A program made the position numbers and the translations under genes. Shown here one piece after another: positions 1 through 6,565 of a stretch of 8,250 nucleotides of DNA. How positions within the stretch are numbered: position 1 is the stretch's first letter; the number at the start of each line of letters is the position of its first letter. The notes beneath the pieces were generated by a model, which did no database searches, was not told the origin of the DNA, and saw only the letters and a list, made by a program, of their open reading frames with translations. The stretch spans positions 1-8,250 of the forward strand of contig CALICR010000100.1 in the NCBI GenBank assembly GCA_938049125.1, written 5' to 3'. This stretch comes from an uncultured Clostridia bacterium. Its GTDB lineage: Bacteria; Bacillota; Clostridia; Oscillospirales; Oscillospiraceae.

Positions 1-1427
1 AGGTCCTCGCCTTCAACAACATCCCCCGGTGTTACTACCAGATGGGATACTCCGCCATTCCGATCCTGATCCTGGCGGCGCTGCTGTTCTTCGTGCCCTA
101 TTCCTTCATGATGGCCGAGTACGGCTCCGCCCTGCGGGACGATGCCGGCGGCCTCTACAACTGGATGGAGCGCTCCCTCGGCACGAAATTCGCCTTCTGC
201 GGCTCACTGCTCAACTACGCCGGCACGCTGGTGTGGTTCATGCTGGTCGTGGCCTCCTCTGAGTGGGTCTACCTGTCCGCGCTCATCAGCGGCGGCGACA
301 ACACCGGCGCGTGGTCCATCCTGGGCCTCACCTCCGCCCAGACCCTGGGCATCCTCGGCGTCGTCCTGACCCTGGTGCTGACCATCATCGCGGTCAGCGG
401 CCTGGAGAACATCTCCAAATTCTTCAGCATCGGCGGCTCCCTCGTCATGGGCCTCGTGGGCGTGCTGATGGTCGGCGGCGTCCTCGTGCTGATCTGCAAC
501 GGCGGCCAGTTTGCCCAGCCCCTGAGCGCCTACGGCTTCTTCCACTCCCCCAACGAGAGCTACCAGAGCACCGGCGGCATCATCTCCTTCTTCGCCTTTG
601 CCATCCTGGCCTACGGCGGCAGCGAGATCTTCTCCAGCGTCACGGACCAGACGAAGGACGCCGGCAAGACCATCCCGAAGGCCATGCTCTTCTCCGCCGG
701 CTTCATCACCGTCGCCTACTGCCTGGGCATCTTTGTCTGCGGCATGTTCACAAACTGGGCGGAATTCAGCGGCCAGATCAACATGGGCAACGCCGCCGTC
801 ATCATCATGAAGAACCTCGGCTTCACCCTGGCGTCCGGCTTCGGCGCCTCCGAGGCTGCGGCCCTGACCATCTCCCACTGGTTCGCCCGCATCGTCGGCC
901 TCATCCTCTTCTGCAGCACCACGAGCTGCATCCTCGAGTGCATGTACACCTCGCTGAAGTCCACCATCCAGGGCACCCCCAAGGGTCTGTGGCCCGAATG
1001 GATCCAGAAGGTCGATCCCAAGACCGGAACCCTGAAGAACGCCCTGTGGGTCCAGTGCGGCATCATCTCCGTCTTCGTGCTGGCCGTGGCCTTCGGCGGC
1101 AAGGGCATCGATGAGTTCTTCAACCTCCTGCTCGTCATGACCACCATCGCCAACACCATCCCCTACGCCTTCCTGTCCGGCGCGTTCCCGGCCTTCAAGA
1201 AGCTGGACCTCGAGCGCCCCTACGTGTTCTACAAGACGAAGGCCAGCGCAAAGCTTGCCTCCTACATCGTCACCGGCGTTATCCTCTTCGCCAACGTGTT
1301 CTGCATCATCGAGCCTGCCATGAGCGGCGACTGGTCCTCCACCATCTGGTCCGTCGTCGGCCCGCTGTTCTTCTTCGCCGTCGCGCTCATCATGGTGGCA
1401 CGCCACAACAAAAAGGTCCGGAGCTGA
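1..1427 (+). CDS. APC-superfamily amino-acid permease, YjeM/GadC-like (5' truncated)
   Basis: This is an integral inner-membrane amino-acid transporter or antiporter. The open frame is already running at base 3 (VLAFNNIPRCYYQ precedes the first Met at 42), so the true start lies upstream. By recall of the YjeM family, some 20-35 residues are missing and the window opens inside TM1. Numbering from the Met at 42, hydrophobic segments lie near 8-30, 55-80, 97-118, 127-151, 180-200, 214-236, 280-305, 335-355, 360-385, 408-427 and 433-455. With the cut TM1 this gives the 12-TM APC layout. The stretch NNIPRCYYQMGYSAIP followed by FFVPYSFMMAEYGSALR resembles the TM1-TM2 region of E. coli YjeM and the glutamate/GABA antiporter group. 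The C-terminus is short and basic (ARHNKKVRS). The substrate cannot be read from sequence. Downstream D-peptide and amidohydrolase genes suggest an amino acid, dipeptide or acyl-amino acid (inference). The family call is firm; the YjeM subfamily is probable. Confidence 0.9.
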   Translation, partial: VLAFNNIPRCYYQMGYSAIPILILAALLFFVPYSFMMAEYGSALRDDAGGLYNWMERSLGTKFAFCGSLLNYAGTLVWFMLVVASSEWVYLSALISGGDNTGAWSILGLTSAQTLGILGVVLTLVLTIIAVSGLENISKFFSIGGSLVMGLVGVLMVGGVLVLICNGGQFAQPLSAYGFFHSPNESYQSTGGIISFFAFAILAYGGSEIFSSVTDQTKDAGKTIPKAMLFSAGFITVAYCLGIFVCGMFTNWAEFSGQINMGNAAVIIMKNLGFTLASGFGASEAAALTISHWFARIVGLILFCSTTSCILECMYTSLKSTIQGTPKGLWPEWIQKVDPKTGTLKNALWVQCGIISVFVLAVAFGGKGIDEFFNLLLVMTTIANTIPYAFLSGAFPAFKKLDLERPYVFYKTKASAKLASYIVTGVILFANVFCIIEPAMSGDWSSTIWSVVGPLFFFAVALIMVARHNKKVRS

Positions 1428-1462
1428 GACGTCTCCTCTCCGTTACCCTCTCTCTTTCTTTC

Positions 1463-1498
1463 GGGCAGGCGCCGCCGGGGACCTCCCGGCGCCTGCCC
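1463..1498 (+). other. GC-rich hairpin after the permease gene, no U-tract
   Basis: Bases 1463-1474 are the exact reverse complement of 1487-1498 (12 bp, GGGCAGGCGCCG). An alternative fold pairs 1463-1470 with 1491-1498 and 1474-1479 with 1485-1490 around a GACCT loop. No T-run follows on either strand, so it is a weak intrinsic terminator by itself. It is preceded by a C/T-rich, almost G-free tract (about 1431-1462), which would be unstructured in RNA. Possible roles are 3'-end protection of the permease mRNA, Rho-dependent termination, or part of a tandem terminator with the next hairpin. Confidence 0.6.
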
Positions 1499-1513
1499 AC
1501 CCACATGGAACCG

Positions 1514-1557
1514 CTCCGCGTCTGGCCCTTCGCCGGGCGCGGAGTCGTCCGTTTTCC
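1514..1557 (+). terminator. Probable intrinsic terminator of the permease transcript
   Basis: Bases 1514-1526 pair with 1532-1544 over 13 positions around a CCTTC loop. Eleven pairs are Watson-Crick and two are T-G. The wobble pairs are good only in plus-strand RNA, because on the minus strand they become A-C mismatches. This argues that the hairpin acts in the plus direction. It is followed by TCGTCCGTTTTCC, a modest U-rich tail. It ends only about 27 bases before the dipeptidase ATG, and no promoter-like sequence is visible between them. Confidence 0.6.
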
Positions 1558-1584
1558 TCCCCATTTTCAGAAAGGAGCTTCGCA

Positions 1585-2544
1585 ATGAAGATTTTTGACT
1601 GCCATTCCGACACCATGGCCGACATCCGCAACCGCGTCTTCGCCGGGGAGCACGACGTGATCCGCACCCGCCACCTGCCGCTCTACGACAAGGGCGGCGT
1701 CAGCGGCCTGCTCTACGCCATCTATCTGGACGCGGACCTCGGCGACCCGCAGCGCACCATGCTGGAGATCCTGCGCACCTCCTTCGCGGAGTTCGACGCC
1801 GTGCAGGACCGGCTGGCCATCGGCTATACCGCCGGGGACCTCGCCCGGATCATGGACGGCGGAAGGACCGCCGTGCTGCTGGGCCTCGAGGGGCTGGACG
1901 GCCTCGGCACGGAGCCGGACTGGCTCCACACGCTCTATCACCTGGGCTTCCGCCACGCCATGCTCACCTGGAGCACGGACAACGCCTTTGCCGCCGGCTC
2001 GGCCCACGAGGGGCCCGGCGACGGCCTGACGGACCTTGGCGCCGAGGCGCTGCGCCTCATGGAGCGCCTCGGGATGCTCGTGGACGTCTCCCACGCCAGT
2101 GAAAAGACGTTCTGGGACGTCGTAGCCCACACGGAGAAGCCCTTCATCGCCTCCCACTCCAACGCCTGGAGCCTCTGCCACGCCAAGCGCAACCTGAAGG
2201 ACGACCAGATCCGCGCCATCGCGGAGCGGGGCGGCGTCATCGGCATGAACGCCTGGGGCAGCTTCATCGATCCCACCCACGCCACCGTGGACCGGCTGGC
2301 GGACCATGCCGCCTACATCGCGGACCTGGTGGGCGCGGAGCACGTGGCCTGCGGCTTCGACTTCTGCGGCTACCTCGGCGAGGACGACCCGGACACCATC
2401 GCCAACGAGACCCCGGGCCTCGCCAACTCCGGCGACTGCCGGAACTTCCTTGACGCCCTGCGCCGCCGCGGCTTCTCCGAGGCGGACCTTGCGGGCATCG
2501 GCAGCGGCAACTTCCTGCGCGTGCTGGGCCGCGTCGTGGGCTGA
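1585..2544 (+). CDS. Membrane-dipeptidase-type (peptidase M19) zinc dipeptidase
   Basis: This is a binuclear zinc dipeptidase of the renal dipeptidase family, which hydrolyses Xaa-Xaa dipeptides and characteristically accepts a D-residue at the C-terminal position. The 319-aa length is normal for bacterial members. There is no signal peptide, so it is probably cytoplasmic. Visible ligands are H7 and D9 (CHSDT), bridging E102 (LGLEGLDGL), H170 (VDVSHAS), H191 (IASHSNA), substrate-binding R202 (AKRNL) and D259 (CGFDFCG). The H170-H191 and H191-R202 spacings (21 and 11) equal those of human H198, H219 and R230. The start is set by AAAGGAG at 1571-1577, 7 bases before ATG. The transglutaminase-like gene follows after 14 bp, so the two are probably co-transcribed. 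A terminator-like hairpin lies just upstream, so expression may depend on readthrough from the permease. Family assignment is near certain; the natural dipeptide is unknown. Confidence 0.95.
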   Translation: MKIFDCHSDTMADIRNRVFAGEHDVIRTRHLPLYDKGGVSGLLYAIYLDADLGDPQRTMLEILRTSFAEFDAVQDRLAIGYTAGDLARIMDGGRTAVLLGLEGLDGLGTEPDWLHTLYHLGFRHAMLTWSTDNAFAAGSAHEGPGDGLTDLGAEALRLMERLGMLVDVSHASEKTFWDVVAHTEKPFIASHSNAWSLCHAKRNLKDDQIRAIAERGGVIGMNAWGSFIDPTHATVDRLADHAAYIADLVGAEHVACGFDFCGYLGEDDPDTIANETPGLANSGDCRNFLDALRRRGFSEADLAGIGSGNFLRVLGRVVG

Positions 2545-2558
2545 GAGGAGGGTATGAC

Positions 2559-3965
2559 ATGAATCTGAACGACTCCTTCCGCTTCCTTCACATGGGCGTG
2601 CCCGACGACATCGCCCGGCTCCAGGGCATCGGCGACTTTGACGAGGCCATTCGCCGCATCGACGAAAAACTGGCGGGCCAGCTCCCGAACGCCATGCGCC
2701 AGAGCCTCACGGCGCACCGGGAGATCCTGCGCCGCCTGCCCCTGGACTATCCCTACACCCGCGAGACCGCCATCTCCTATGCCGCCTCCCTCCTGCCCGG
2801 CTTTGACGGCGCAGAGCTGGACGCGCTGGAGCGCGCGGGCCGCATCGACTGGATCCAGTACCAGGGCCGCCCCCGGTACTCCGCCAGCTTCCTCGACACG
2901 CTCTGCAAGACGGACCCGGCCTACGCGGCCCGGGCGGGCAGCGCCTGGGGCGGCGGCGTGGACACGAAGTACATTGGCGGCGTCCGGCGGGAGCTGATCG
3001 CCAAGCTGAAGGAAAACGGGACCATGACGCTCCGCTTCGGCGTCCGGGAGACGCTGCGGCTGCGGGAGGATCTCTTCCGGCCCGGGATGCGGCTGCGGGC
3101 CTATCTGCCCCTGCCCTGCGCCAGCGAGGGCCAGCACGACATCACCGTCTCGGCCCCGGACGCGAACCATCTCTCGGCCCCCACGGCGGACCAGCCCGTG
3201 GCCTTCTTTGAGCAGACGCTCCGGGAAAACCGGGACTTCACGGCGGAATACCGCCTCACCCGGGAGGCCCGCTATGTGGACCTCGCCTCCCTCCGGCCCA
3301 GCGCGGACCAGCCCGGCTTCGACCTCGAGGAGCAGCCGCCCCACATCGCCTTCACGCCCTACCTCCGCGTGCTGGCGGAGGAGCTGACAGAGGGCCTCAC
3401 CGACCCGCTTGCCAAGGCGCGGCGGTTCTATGACTATGTGACCACCAACGTGCGCTACTCCTATATGCGGAGCTACTTCTGCCTCGAGAGCATCTCCGAC
3501 GGCTGCGCCCGAAACCTCGTGGGCGACTGCGGCGTGCAGGTGCTGATGTTCGTGACGCTCTGCCGCTGCGTCGGCATTCCCGCCGTGTTCCACGGCGGCT
3601 GGCGCGCCGGACTGGAGACCTACGACGGCAGCGGCGACTGGCGGCCGGGCCTCCGGAACTGTATGTGCCACGACTGGGCGCAGTTCTACATTGCCCCGGC
3701 GGGCTGGCTCTTTGCGGACCCGGCCTACGGCGGCGCGGCCTGGCGCGCGGGCGACCGGGAGACCTGGAACTTCAACTTCGGCAACGCGGACCCGCTGCGC
3801 GTCGTGACGAACACGGGCTATCAGGCGGGCTTCGACGCGCCGGAGTGCTTCTTCCGCATCGACCCCTACGACAGCCAGTGCGGCGAGATGGAGACGGAGG
3901 AGCGCGGCCTTCAGGACGGCGAATTCGACGTCCGGCAGGAGATCACGGAATTCTCCTGCCGCTGA
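2559..3965 (+). CDS. Cytoplasmic transglutaminase-like (papain-fold) protein
   Basis: A 468-aa protein with a transglutaminase-core domain, a papain-like cysteine fold whose bacterial members are often peptidases or amidases. The domain spans about 285-390. The triad is visible as C324 (VGDCGVQ), H371 (CHDWAQFY) and D387 (GWLFADPAYGG), with the typical RCVGIPAVFHGGW after the nucleophile. Residues 1-80 look helical, and 150-270 look like a beta-rich domain ahead of the core. The C-terminal part (WNFNFGNADPLRVV, then FFRIDPYDSQCGEMETEERG) recalls uncharacterised transglutaminase-domain proteins of gut Clostridia, by memory and not by search. There is no signal peptide or TM segment, unlike secreted or membrane-tethered homologues. 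It is unusually cysteine-rich (12 Cys). The start is set by AGGAGGG at 2546-2552, 6 bases before ATG. An ATG at 2554 reads only Met-Thr-stop. Pairing with the M19 dipeptidase suggests peptide or isopeptide cleavage; the substrate is unknown. Confidence 0.85.
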   Translation: MNLNDSFRFLHMGVPDDIARLQGIGDFDEAIRRIDEKLAGQLPNAMRQSLTAHREILRRLPLDYPYTRETAISYAASLLPGFDGAELDALERAGRIDWIQYQGRPRYSASFLDTLCKTDPAYAARAGSAWGGGVDTKYIGGVRRELIAKLKENGTMTLRFGVRETLRLREDLFRPGMRLRAYLPLPCASEGQHDITVSAPDANHLSAPTADQPVAFFEQTLRENRDFTAEYRLTREARYVDLASLRPSADQPGFDLEEQPPHIAFTPYLRVLAEELTEGLTDPLAKARRFYDYVTTNVRYSYMRSYFCLESISDGCARNLVGDCGVQVLMFVTLCRCVGIPAVFHGGWRAGLETYDGSGDWRPGLRNCMCHDWAQFYIAPAGWLFADPAYGGAAWRAGDRETWNFNFGNADPLRVVTNTGYQAGFDAPECFFRIDPYDSQCGEMETEERGLQDGEFDVRQEITEFSCR

Positions 3966-3967
3966 GA

Positions 3968-4048
3968 GCGCCCGGGCGCACCGGGGCGGGCATCCCGCTC
4001 CCCCGGTCCGGAGGCATCCCCGTGTCCGGAGGCCTTTCCGGGCCGGGG
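3968..4048 (+). other. Hairpin-rich spacer after the transglutaminase-like gene
   Basis: Three structures fill this spacer: a 12-bp perfect palindrome GCGCCCGGGCGC (3968-3979); a hairpin pairing 3980-3990 with 3994-4007 around a CAT loop, 11 bp with a 3-base bulge (3998-4000); and a hairpin pairing 4018-4022 with 4044-4048 and 4026-4030 with 4037-4041. None has a U-tract, so they may be Rho-assisted or poor intrinsic terminators, or simply GC-rich filler. Their position between a stop codon and a promoter makes a transcript-end role likely but unproven. Confidence 0.45.
4007..4033. repeat. Two direct copies of TCCGGAGGC upstream of the promoter
   Basis: TCCGGAGGC occurs at 4007-4015 and again at 4025-4033, with an 18-bp period, ending 19 bp before the -35 element. 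Each contains the palindrome TCCGGA. They could be half-sites for an upstream regulator, but they also form hairpin arms, and short GC-rich repeats are common in this composition. Confidence 0.3.
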
Positions 4049-4051
4049 CGC

Positions 4052-4080
4052 TTGCCGCGGGGCGCATCCCGTGCTAAAAT
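4052..4080 (+). promoter_or_regulatory. Sigma-70/sigma-A type promoter for the amidohydrolase-dppA-racemase operon
   Basis: The -35 is TTGCCG (4052-4057), the spacer is exactly 17 bp, and the -10 is TAAAAT (4075-4080). TGC just before the -10 gives an extended -10 (TGN). The -10 is a conspicuous A/T island in otherwise GC-rich DNA. Expected initiation is around 4086-4088, giving a leader of about 28-30 nt that contains the ribosome-binding site GGGAGG (4105-4110). Confidence 0.75.
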
Positions 4081-4115
4081 AGGGGCGGGTATGACCGTCC
4101 GGGAGGGAGGACCTT

Positions 4116-5756
4116 ATGCAGACCATTCTTCACCATGCGAAGCTCTATGTGGAGCGGGGCGTCTTCCGCAGCGCCCTCTGCGCCGAGGACGGCGTGATCC
4201 GCGCCGTGGGCGGCGATGCGGAAATTCTCGCGCTGGCCCGGCCCGGGTGCCGGACCATCGACTGCGGGGGCCGCACCGTCGTCCCCGGCTTCAACGACAG
4301 CCATCTGCACCTCATGCAGCTGGCGGAGACGCGCTATGAGGCGCCCATCTCCGGCGTCCGCTCCGTGGACGAGCTGGTGGAGCGCTGCCGCGCCTTCTGT
4401 GCGGCCCATCCGGAGCGGACGGAGCGGGGGCTCCACGCCATCGGCTGGAACCAGGACGACTTCCCGGACGGACGGCTGCCGGACCGGCACGACCTCGACC
4501 GCATCCGCACCGACGTGCCCGTGGTGCTGGAGCGGGTCTGCGGCCACATCGTCGCAGCCAACACGCTGGCGTCGGAGCGCTTCGCGGCTTCCCCGGACCT
4601 TCGGCGCTGCCCGGCGGGCGAGGTGCTCCGGGAGGCGGGCGGGACGTGCTCGGGCGTTTTCCGGGGCAGCGCCTGCAATTACGTCAAGGCGCTGGTGCCC
4701 GGCTTCACCCGGGCGGAGCGCCGCGCCATGCTCCGGAACGCCATGGACTACGCCGCCTCGCTGGGCCTCACCAGCGTCCAGAGCAACGACGTCGGCACCA
4801 GCATTGAGGACGCGGAGCTGGCCTTCTCGCTGCTGCAGGAGATCTACGCTGCGGGCGATGCGCCCATCCGCTACCGGCACCAGGTCTGCTTCCACGACCT
4901 CGCCGCCTTTCGGGAGAGCCTGACCCGCGGCGCATACAGCCGCCGGGGACAGGACGACGGGCTCCTGACCCTCGGGCCGCTGAAGCTCTTCCAGGACGGC
5001 AGCCTCGGCGCGCGCACGGCGATGCTGCGCGGCGGCTACCCGGGCGAGCCGGACAACCACGGTCTCGCCTGGACGTCCCGGGCGGACATGGCCGCCTTCT
5101 GCGCCCTGGCGGCGGAGCACGGCGTTCAGGTCGTGACCCACGCCATCGGCGACGAGGCCATCTCCCGGGTGCTGGACGCCTACGAGGCCACCTTCCCCGC
5201 CGGGGAGAAAAACCCGCTGCGCCACGCGGTCATCCACTGTCAGATCACGGACCGCGCCCTCTGCCGCCGCATTGCGGACCTCGGCGTGCTCGTCATGGCC
5301 CAGCCCGTGTTCCTCGACTCGGACCGGGCGCTGGCCCGGACGCTCTGCGGCCCGGCGCTGGCGGAGACGTCCTACGCCTTCGGCAGTATGCTCCGGGCGG
5401 GCGTCCACCTCTCCTACGGCACCGACTGCCCCGTGGAGACCTGCGCGCCGCTCTGGAACCTCGGCGCCGCCGTGACCCGCTGCGGGCCCGACGGCGGGAC
5501 GGCCTTTGTCCCGTCGGAGCGGGTGGACGTGGAGACCGCCGTGGACGCCTATACCCTGGAGAGCGCCTACGCCGAGTTTCAGGAGCACCGCAAGGGCCGC
5601 CTGAAGCCGGGCTATTACGCGGACCTCACGGTGCTGGACCGCGACATTTTCACCATGGATCCCATGGAGCTCCGCCATACGGCGCCGGTGCTGACCATGA
5701 CCGGCGGCCGCGTCGTATTCGCGCGGGCCCAAAGCCAAGAGGAGGGAATTTTATGA
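4116..5756 (+). CDS. YtcJ-like metal-dependent amidohydrolase (Amidohydro_3 family)
   Basis: A 546-aa TIM-barrel amidohydrolase of the YtcJ/N-substituted formamide deformylase group, hydrolysing an unidentified C-N bond; family length is about 530-560. An N-terminal beta-sandwich part (1-55) leads into the metal motif H63-x-H65 (PGFNDSHLHL). Further family residues are K290 (GPLKLFQDGSLGARTA, the position of the bridging lysine), H342 (VVTHAIGDEA), H370/H374 (RHAVIHCQ) and D437 (SYGTDCPVE). The C-terminal sandwich is complete (KPGYYADLTVLDRDIF). All metal residues appear intact, so it should be active. The start follows GGGAGG (4105-4110) by 5 bases. It is the first gene of the operon and overlaps dppA by 4 bp (ATGA), implying translational coupling. 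No signal peptide, so cytosolic. Related Amidohydro_3 enzymes include D-aminoacylases, so removal of an acyl group from an amino acid would fit its neighbours, but that is inference. Confidence 0.9.
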   Translation: MQTILHHAKLYVERGVFRSALCAEDGVIRAVGGDAEILALARPGCRTIDCGGRTVVPGFNDSHLHLMQLAETRYEAPISGVRSVDELVERCRAFCAAHPERTERGLHAIGWNQDDFPDGRLPDRHDLDRIRTDVPVVLERVCGHIVAANTLASERFAASPDLRRCPAGEVLREAGGTCSGVFRGSACNYVKALVPGFTRAERRAMLRNAMDYAASLGLTSVQSNDVGTSIEDAELAFSLLQEIYAAGDAPIRYRHQVCFHDLAAFRESLTRGAYSRRGQDDGLLTLGPLKLFQDGSLGARTAMLRGGYPGEPDNHGLAWTSRADMAAFCALAAEHGVQVVTHAIGDEAISRVLDAYEATFPAGEKNPLRHAVIHCQITDRALCRRIADLGVLVMAQPVFLDSDRALARTLCGPALAETSYAFGSMLRAGVHLSYGTDCPVETCAPLWNLGAAVTRCGPDGGTAFVPSERVDVETAVDAYTLESAYAEFQEHRKGRLKPGYYADLTVLDRDIFTMDPMELRHTAPVLTMTGGRVVFARAQSQEEGIL

Positions 5757-6550
5757 AAAAGCTGTTTCTCAGCGCGGACCTGGAGGGTGTCTCCGGCGTT
5801 TCGAGCTGGGAGGAGACCCGCTTCGGCGGCCAGGGCTATGACGAGGCCTGCCGCCAGCTGACCCGGGAGGTCGCCGCGGCCTGCCGCGCGGCCCAGGAGC
5901 TGGGCTACGCCGTGCTGGTCAAGGACGGCCACGAGGACGCACGCAACATCGACCCCGCGGGCCTGCCCCGGGGCGTGCTGCTCCACCGCGGCTGGCAGAA
6001 CGAGCCGGCGGCCATGATGTGCGGCCTCGACCCGAGCTACGACGCGGCGATCTACATCGGCTACCACGCCCCCGAGGGCTGCGACGGCAGCCCCCTGGCC
6101 CACACCATCGAGCACCCGCTCTACGCCTGGATGAAGCTGGACGGCGAGCTGGCCTCGGAGTTCAGCATGAACGCCCTCTGGGCGGCGGCGCTGGGCGTGC
6201 CGTCGGTGTTCCTCTCCGGCGACCGCTATATCTGCGACGCCGCCGCGGCCCTCTGCCCGGGCATCGGGACCTATGCGGCCAAGGACTGCACCGGCAGCGC
6301 CGTCTGGGGCCCCCACCCCGACGAGGTTGTGGAGGGCATCTATGCCGGCGTCCTCGCGGCCCTCGCGAAGCCCCACGACATCGTGCCGCTGAAGGATTCC
6401 TACACGCTGGAGATCTGCTTCCGGGAGCACCGGATGGCCCGCCGGGCGTCCTGGTACCCCGGCGCGGTCCGCACCGGGGCCTGCACCGTGGCCTATACGG
6501 CCAAGGACCCCATTGAGCTGATGACGGCCCGCTCCTTTCTGGAAGGCTGA
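5753..6550 (+). CDS. dppA: D-aminopeptidase, DppA type (peptidase M55)
   Basis: This zinc D-aminopeptidase releases N-terminal D-amino acids (D-Ala, D-Ala-Gly, D-Ala-D-Ala in Bacillus DppA) and works as a cytosolic homodecamer in the known case. The 265-aa length is normal (DppA is about 274). Metal and active residues match Bacillus D8, E10, H60, H104 and E133: here D9 and E11 (SADLEGVSG), H60 (VKDGHEDARN), H105 (YIGYHAPEG) and E136 (ELASEFSMNA). The start is set by GAGGAGGG (5739-5746), 6 bases before ATG, and the ATG overlaps the amidohydrolase stop as ATGA. In Bacillus dppA precedes an oligopeptide ABC transporter (dppBCDE). Here it sits between an amidohydrolase and an amino-acid racemase, with no ABC transporter genes in the window. 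The family is near certain; substrate preference may differ from D-Ala peptides. Confidence 0.95.
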   Translation: MKKLFLSADLEGVSGVSSWEETRFGGQGYDEACRQLTREVAAACRAAQELGYAVLVKDGHEDARNIDPAGLPRGVLLHRGWQNEPAAMMCGLDPSYDAAIYIGYHAPEGCDGSPLAHTIEHPLYAWMKLDGELASEFSMNALWAAALGVPSVFLSGDRYICDAAAALCPGIGTYAAKDCTGSAVWGPHPDEVVEGIYAGVLAALAKPHDIVPLKDSYTLEICFREHRMARRASWYPGAVRTGACTVAYTAKDPIELMTARSFLEG

Positions 6551-6565
6551 GGGGAGTGCGGTGCA

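Noticed and set aside
42..44. ATG at 42 as the start of the permease
   Set aside because: There is no ribosome-binding site before it, and the reading frame upstream to base 3 encodes family-like sequence (FNNIPRCYYQ), so the gene continues beyond the window edge.
204..1406. 400-codon minus-strand frame opposite the permease
   Set aside because: The translation is Asp/Glu/Gly/Ala/His-rich, the usual complement of hydrophobic plus-strand codons, with no family resemblance.
2554..2562. Mini-ORF ATG-ACA-TGA overlapping the transglutaminase-like start
   Set aside because: It is only two sense codons and one base from the Shine-Dalgarno site, too close to be used. The ATG at 2559 has proper spacing.
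3968..3979. 12-bp perfect palindrome GCGCCCGGGCGC as an operator or origin element
   Set aside because: It is pure G/C in a GC-rich spacer, occurs just after a stop codon, and has no second copy; chance or transcript-end structure is more likely.
2370..4067. Very long open frame on the minus strand (565 codons) opposite the transglutaminase-like gene
   Set aside because: Composition is Arg/Ala/Gly/Val-rich with no recognisable motif, and it is fully antisense to a gene with clear catalytic motifs and a ribosome-binding site. Such frames arise from high third-position GC.
3665..4339. Plus-strand frame bridging the transglutaminase 3' end and the amidohydrolase 5' end, including an ATG at 4091
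   Set aside because: It is out of frame with both genes and Arg/Gly/Pro-rich. The ATG at 4116 has the well-spaced GGGAGG and the in-frame family motifs.
4074..5738. 554-codon minus-strand frame opposite the YtcJ-like amidohydrolase
   Set aside because: It mirrors the amidohydrolase gene, has no domain motif, and the plus-strand gene has intact metal ligands and a promoter.
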